Source: Flavobacterium sp. N2270 (GTDB lineage Bacteria > Bacteroidota > Bacteroidia > Flavobacteriales > Flavobacteriaceae). From it: a DNA stretch of 64,000 nucleotides. The notes under the pieces were generated by a model. It did not search any database, was not told the origin of the DNA, and worked only from the letters and a program-made list of their open reading frames with translations. Below, one piece after another: positions 60,163 through 64,000 of this stretch. The stretch spans positions 62,001 through 126,000 of the forward strand of contig NZ_CP110005.1 of assembly GCF_025947225.1 (NCBI RefSeq). The letters are read 5' to 3'. Each line of letters opens with the position of its first letter. The stretch's first letter is position 1. Made by a program: the position numbers and the translations under genes.

Positions 60163-61062
60163 ATGTCGAAAAATGAAATAGTAAAAGGAGTATTTTTAGT
60201 TGCTTTAGGCGCAACCAGCTATGGAATGTTAGCTACATTTGTAAAATTAGCCTATTTAGATGCTGAGAAATTTACAACCGCAGAAGTAACTACTTCTCAA
60301 TTTGTATATGGAATTATTGGAATTCTTTTAATTAATGTATTCCAAAAATTTAAAAATAAAAAAGAGGTAGTAAAAGCAACACCAAAAAACATATTCAACT
60401 TAATGTTAGCAGGAACTTCATTAGGAACGACTAGTGTTTTTTACTATTTATGTGTAAAATACATTGACGTTTCTATTGCAATTGTATTGCTAATGCAAAC
60501 GGTTTGGATGGGCGTTTTACTAGAATGGATATTAGACAAAAAAGCACCTTCAAAACAAAAAACAATTGCCGTTTTTGTAGTTTTAATAGGAACTCTTTTA
60601 GCAACAAATATTTTGTTTAATGAAGTTGAATTAAACGCAGTAGGTATTTTTTGGGGAATGTTAGCAGCAGCTTCATTTACAACAACAATGTTTACAGCAA
60701 ATAAAGTTGCACTTGGTATTTCTTCTGCTCAACGAAGCTTATTTATGCTTTTAGGTGGAGCTGTAATTGTTTTAATCTTTAGTCTTTATACACAAAACAG
60801 ACCTTTTAACTTTGCTATTTTTGGTAACTATGGAATATTCTTGGCGCTGTTTGGAACTATTATTCCACCAATGCTTTTAAATGCAGGTTTTCCAAAAACT
60901 GGAATTGGACTTGGAAGTATTGTTTCTTCGTTAGAACTACCTGTATCTGTTTTAATGGCATACTTTTTATTAAATGAAACAGTTGTCTTTTCACAATGGA
61001 TTGGAATTGTATTAATCATTACTGCAATTGTAATAATGAACATTAATTTCAATAAAAAATAG
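60163..61062 (+). CDS. EamA-family (DMT) transporter
   Basis: 299 residues with ten helices arranged as two EamA repeats: GVFLVALGATSYGMLATFVK at the start of the first and AVGIFWGMLAAASFTTTMFTANK at the start of the second, with SSLELPVSVLMAYFLLNE near the end. Exports or imports small metabolites such as amino acids; substrate unknown. Confidence 0.9.
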   Translation: MSKNEIVKGVFLVALGATSYGMLATFVKLAYLDAEKFTTAEVTTSQFVYGIIGILLINVFQKFKNKKEVVKATPKNIFNLMLAGTSLGTTSVFYYLCVKYIDVSIAIVLLMQTVWMGVLLEWILDKKAPSKQKTIAVFVVLIGTLLATNILFNEVELNAVGIFWGMLAAASFTTTMFTANKVALGISSAQRSLFMLLGGAVIVLIFSLYTQNRPFNFAIFGNYGIFLALFGTIIPPMLLNAGFPKTGIGLGSIVSSLELPVSVLMAYFLLNETVVFSQWIGIVLIITAIVIMNINFNKK

Positions 61063-61107
61063 TTCCTTATTTATATTTTAGATAAATTCGTTACAAATTA
61101 ATTTTGT

Positions 61108-61464
61108 ATGACTTTACCTTGGCATCAATATGTAATGGGGATAATTTATGTTTTGGCTGGTCTAAATCATTTTAGACAACCTCGCTTATACCTTAAAATT
61201 ATCCCACACTATTTACCTAACCCTAATTTATTAAATAAACTAAGTGGTATTGCAGAAATACTACTAGGCATTTTGGTCTGCTTTTCACTTACTTCTAATT
61301 ATGCAGCTTGGGGTATAATAGCTTTATTAATTGCCGTTTTTCCGGCTAATATTTATATGTATCAAAATGATAAAGCTAAATTAGGACTACCAAAATGGAT
61401 ATTATTACTAAGATTACCTCTACAATTAATTCTAATGTATTGGGCCTTTTTATACACTTTATAA
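61108..61464 (+). CDS. DoxX-like small membrane protein
   Basis: 118 residues, four helices, with the DoxX/MauE-like start MGIIYVLAGLNHFRQP and LSGIAEILLGILV. A TAATTTTG box at 61099-61106 lies only two bases before this ATG; if it is the true promoter, translation may begin at the ATG at 61132 instead. Ends one base before the AlkB gene starts. Confidence 0.8.
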   Translation: MTLPWHQYVMGIIYVLAGLNHFRQPRLYLKIIPHYLPNPNLLNKLSGIAEILLGILVCFSLTSNYAAWGIIALLIAVFPANIYMYQNDKAKLGLPKWILLLRLPLQLILMYWAFLYTL

Positions 61465-61465
61465 A

Positions 61466-62068
61466 ATGTTAGATTTATTTCCAAACGAAAAAATAACTTT
61501 AAACCTTCCAGATGCTGTTTTTGAATATTATCCTAATTTCTTCTCGAAAGAAACAGCAGATGAACTTTTTAAAAAACTTTTAAATGAAACTCCTTGGCAG
61601 CAAGATGAAATTACAGTTTTTGGAAAAACACATTTACAACCACGATTAACTGCATTATATGGAAACGAAGGAAAACCCTACTCTTATTCTAATATCATAA
61701 TGCACCCACATTATTGGAATCCTTTACTCACTTATATAAAAGAAAAAGTAGAAGAAACTTGTAATCATTCTTTTACAACGGTTTTACTCAATAATTATAG
61801 AAATGAAAAAGACTCTAACGGGTGGCATGCCGATAATGAAAAGGAATTAGGGAGAGACCCAATCATTGCCTCGGTTAGTTTAGGAGAAGAAAGGGTTTTT
61901 CAATTAAAACACAATACTAATAAAGAAGCCAAACAATCATTAATTTTAAAACACGGTAGTTTATTAATAATGAAAAAAGGAAGTCAAATTTATTACAAAC
62001 ATCAAATCCCAAAAGCTACAAAACAAAAAAAAGAAAGAATAAACTTAACCTTTAGAACTATTTTGTAA
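61466..62068 (+). CDS. AlkB-family 2-oxoglutarate/Fe(II) dioxygenase
   Basis: 200 residues. Iron ligands His-x-Asp in NGWHADNEKELG and the distal His in YYKHQIPKA, with the 2-oxoglutarate Arg in INLTFRTI. The substrate-side segment is LLNNYRNEKD. Repairs alkylated nucleic-acid bases by oxidative demethylation. Immediately after the DoxX-like gene. Confidence 0.92.
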   Translation: MLDLFPNEKITLNLPDAVFEYYPNFFSKETADELFKKLLNETPWQQDEITVFGKTHLQPRLTALYGNEGKPYSYSNIIMHPHYWNPLLTYIKEKVEETCNHSFTTVLLNNYRNEKDSNGWHADNEKELGRDPIIASVSLGEERVFQLKHNTNKEAKQSLILKHGSLLIMKKGSQIYYKHQIPKATKQKKERINLTFRTIL

Positions 62069-62152
62069 AAAAAATTATCGTAGATTTTTATTATTTTATT
62101 TTTTTTTATAATATTGAACTATCAACTTAAAAATAAATAATTTTTTCATCTG

Positions 62153-62434
62153 ATGGAAAAGAAAGGAAAAACAGAATTAGATAACAAATCATTAGAAAGA
62201 ATTGTTACTTTGGCGCAAGAGGAAAAAAAGCCTTTTGATATAATTAAAAAAGAATTTGGTGTTTCTGAAAAAGAAGTAACCGAATTAATGCGAATGCGTT
62301 TAAACAAAGACAACTTTGAACTTTGGAAAAAAAAGGTAGCGGCAAATAAACCAAAACCAAAACCTCAAAAATTCAATCCTATTGAAGATGATGATTTAGA
62401 TAGTAAATATTACTTTAAAAATAAATTTGATTAA
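62153..62434 (+). CDS. TIGR03643 family (DUF2805) small protein
   Basis: 93 residues. N-terminal helix-turn-helix-like segment LERIVTLAQEEKKPFDIIKKEFGVSEKEVTELMRMRL and a Lys/Pro-rich linker (NKPKPKPQKF). The family is common and conserved but uncharacterised. No membrane part. A strong terminator follows. Confidence 0.82.
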   Translation: MEKKGKTELDNKSLERIVTLAQEEKKPFDIIKKEFGVSEKEVTELMRMRLNKDNFELWKKKVAANKPKPKPQKFNPIEDDDLDSKYYFKNKFD

Positions 62435-62437
62435 AGC

Positions 62438-62470
62438 AAAATGCTCTTGAAATTCAAGAGCATTTTTTTT
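62438..62470 (+). terminator. Terminator after the TIGR03643 gene
   Basis: AAAATGCTCTTG pairs with CAAGAGCATTTT around a 5-base loop, followed by further T residues. Confidence 0.88.
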
Positions 62471-62573
62471 ATATATGATGTAACAAATTTCAATAAACCC
62501 ATACTTATATACAATCAATAGTAAAAAAATGAAATCAAAGATTCACGAAATCCTATCTACAAAAAATGTAATC

Positions 62574-64000
62574 ATGAGTAAAAAAATAATTTTAAGCCTT
62601 GCTGTAGCAACCTTTTTTTGGAGTTGTAAAACAGCTCAAACTACTCCAAAAATAGATGTAGTAGACGTATCAATCGATTTAGTAAATGTAAAAGACGATA
62701 AAGTAATGGTGTCTATTATTGCACCTAGTTTTACTTCTGAAACAGCAACTTTTCATATCCCAAAAACAGTTCCTGGAACTTATTCTGAAGATGATTACGG
62801 TCGTTTCATCGAAAACTTCAAAGCATTTGATACAAAAGGTAATGGTTTGCGCGTTACTAAAATTGATGAAAATTCTTATTCAATTTCAGACGCAACTAAA
62901 CTATCAAAAGTCACTTATTTAGTAAACGATACTTACGATACTGAAGGCGGCGGTGGTTTTGGAAAAAGTGAAGATGTTTTTTCTCCTGCTGGTACAAATA
63001 TCAAAGCAGGCGAAAACTTCATGTTAAATACGCACGGTTTTGTAGGTTATTTTGCCGGAAAAACGGAAACTCCATATAAAATGACAGTGACTCATCCTGC
63101 AAACTTATTAGGTGTATCTGCAATGGTAGATTTAGATAATTCAGACACAAAAGATGTATTCAACAGTTCAAAATATGCAACTTTAGTTGAAATGCCATTA
63201 ATGTATTCTAAGCCAGACTTTACTTCATTTATGGTAGACGACATGGAAATCATCATAAGTGTTTATTCTCCAACAGGAAAATATACTGCTAAAGACATTA
63301 CTCCTAATATGGAAACAATGATGAGAGCGCAAAAGAATTTCTTAGGCGCATTCAATTCAACTAAAAAATATGCCATCTTGTTATATCTTTCTGATATGCA
63401 AGCAAAAGATGCTAAAGGATTTGGAGCTTTAGAACACCCAACTTCAACAACAGTTGTAATGCCTGAAATGATGGGATTAGAAATGTTACAAGAACAATTA
63501 AAAGATGTAGTTTCTCATGAATTTTTTCACATTGTAACTCCATTAACAGTCCATTCAAACGAAATTCAATATTTTGACTTTAACAACCCTCAAATGTCTG
63601 AACATTTATGGATGTATGAAGGTGTGACTGAATATTTTGCAAACTTATTCCAAGTAAATCAAGGTTTAATTGACGAAACTGAATTTTTTGAAAGAATGGC
63701 TCAAAAAATTGCTCAAGCAAGTGAAATGAATGACAAAATGAGTTTTACTAAAATGAGTAAAAACGTTTTAAATGCTCCATATAAAGATCAATATGTTAAC
63801 GTATATCAAAAAGGGGCATTAATTGCAATGTGTTTAGACATCATTATTAGAGAAGAAAGCAACGGTCAAAAAGGAATTTTGACTTTAATGCAAGATTTAT
63901 CTAATGAATACGGAAGTAAAAAAGCATTTAAAGATGATGAGTTATTTGCTAAAATAACCGAATTAACGTACCCATCAGTTGGTGAGTTCTTAAAAACTTA
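62574..64000 (+). CDS. M61-family peptidase lipoprotein (3' partial)
   Basis: 475 residues before the window ends. The ATG at 62574 gives a lipoprotein signal (SLAVATFFWSC); an in-frame ATG at 62529 would add 15 residues. The zinc motif is His-Glu-Phe-Phe-His in VSHEFFHIVTP, followed by WMYEGVTEYFANLF with the third ligand Glu. The N-terminal beta-domain includes PGTYSEDDYGRFIENFKAF. Glycyl aminopeptidase-like; a C-terminal PDZ domain is expected beyond the edge. A shorter open frame at 62719-62922 inside it is not a gene. Confidence 0.9.
   Translation, partial: MSKKIILSLAVATFFWSCKTAQTTPKIDVVDVSIDLVNVKDDKVMVSIIAPSFTSETATFHIPKTVPGTYSEDDYGRFIENFKAFDTKGNGLRVTKIDENSYSISDATKLSKVTYLVNDTYDTEGGGGFGKSEDVFSPAGTNIKAGENFMLNTHGFVGYFAGKTETPYKMTVTHPANLLGVSAMVDLDNSDTKDVFNSSKYATLVEMPLMYSKPDFTSFMVDDMEIIISVYSPTGKYTAKDITPNMETMMRAQKNFLGAFNSTKKYAILLYLSDMQAKDAKGFGALEHPTSTTVVMPEMMGLEMLQEQLKDVVSHEFFHIVTPLTVHSNEIQYFDFNNPQMSEHLWMYEGVTEYFANLFQVNQGLIDETEFFERMAQKIAQASEMNDKMSFTKMSKNVLNAPYKDQYVNVYQKGALIAMCLDIIIREESNGQKGILTLMQDLSNEYGSKKAFKDDELFAKITELTYPSVGEFLKT

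Noticed and set aside
61099..61106. TAATTTTG as a firm promoter for the DoxX-like gene
   Set aside because: It ends two bases before the ATG, which would leave the start codon outside the transcript; the 8-mer is common enough in AT-rich DNA to occur by chance. Noted in the gene entry as an open point.
62719..62922. Short plus-strand open frame in the last kilobase
   Set aside because: It is an alternative frame inside the M61 peptidase gene, which has a lipoprotein signal and zinc motif in the correct frame.
1..64000. CRISPR arrays, insertion sequences, integrases, tRNA or rRNA genes
   Set aside because: No regularly spaced repeats, transposase or integrase motifs, or tRNA-like clover-leaf sequences were seen on either strand.

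Overview
The window is AT-rich DNA from a member of the Bacteroidota, most likely a Flavobacterium-like Flavobacteriaceae. Evidence: promoters with the Bacteroidota -7 element TAnnTTTG, almost no Shine-Dalgarno sequences, lipoproteins with flavobacterial export-like signals after the lipid cysteine, TonB-dependent receptors, and clade II (Sec-exported) nitrous oxide reductase. No tRNA, rRNA, CRISPR array, insertion sequence or prophage was seen.

Bases 1 to about 43,500 form a denitrification island. From the left it holds: the end of nirK (copper nitrite reductase fused to a cytochrome c), a NirV-like protein and a SCO copper chaperone; norQ, norD, norE and norF; an OsmC protein, norC, norB and an unrecognised 607-residue TIM-barrel-like protein; an outer-membrane porin; a complete molybdenum-cofactor operon (moeA, a ModE-type regulator, a TSUP transporter, mobA, moaD, moeB-rhodanese, moaE, moaC-mogA fusion, moaA); two NarK transporters; an unusual nitrate reductase set (membrane cytochrome b, Nas/Nap-type molybdoenzyme, four-cluster ferredoxin, Rieske protein, small membrane protein). 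Next come anaerobic ribonucleotide reductase (nrdD split into two genes, plus nrdG), the NO-damage repair protein Ric, a DUF438/PAS protein, nadA and nadB. Last are the nos genes on the minus strand (cytochrome c, nosZ, nosL, nosD, nosF, nosY, truncated haemoglobin), divergent from a copper-acquisition group (CNGKC small protein, surface lipoprotein, OprC/NosA-type receptor).

Together these encode nitrate import and reduction to nitrite, then NO, N2O and N2, with copper and Moco supply, NO defence and anaerobic dNTP synthesis. Six promoters share a TGA-N6-TCA palindrome centred exactly 29.5 bases upstream of the -7 element (about -41 from the start of transcription), which points to one CRP/FNR-type activator encoded outside the window. 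A separate ModE-type operator (CGTTAT-N12-ATAACG) overlaps the promoter of the small ModE-like gene.

From about 43,700 to the end the content is ordinary chromosome: a peroxiredoxin, an MBOAT/SGNH polysaccharide-acylation operon, argS, fabH, an ABC ATPase, small outer-membrane proteins, htpG, a haemolysin III homologue, a TonB-dependent receptor, GNAT, EamA, DoxX, AlkB and TIGR03643 proteins, and the start of an M61 peptidase that runs off the right edge. The points most worth a second look are the NorB active-site substitutions, the 607-residue NorB neighbour, the Rieske-linked nitrate reductase, the split NrdD, the copper-uptake trio and the shared regulon motif.
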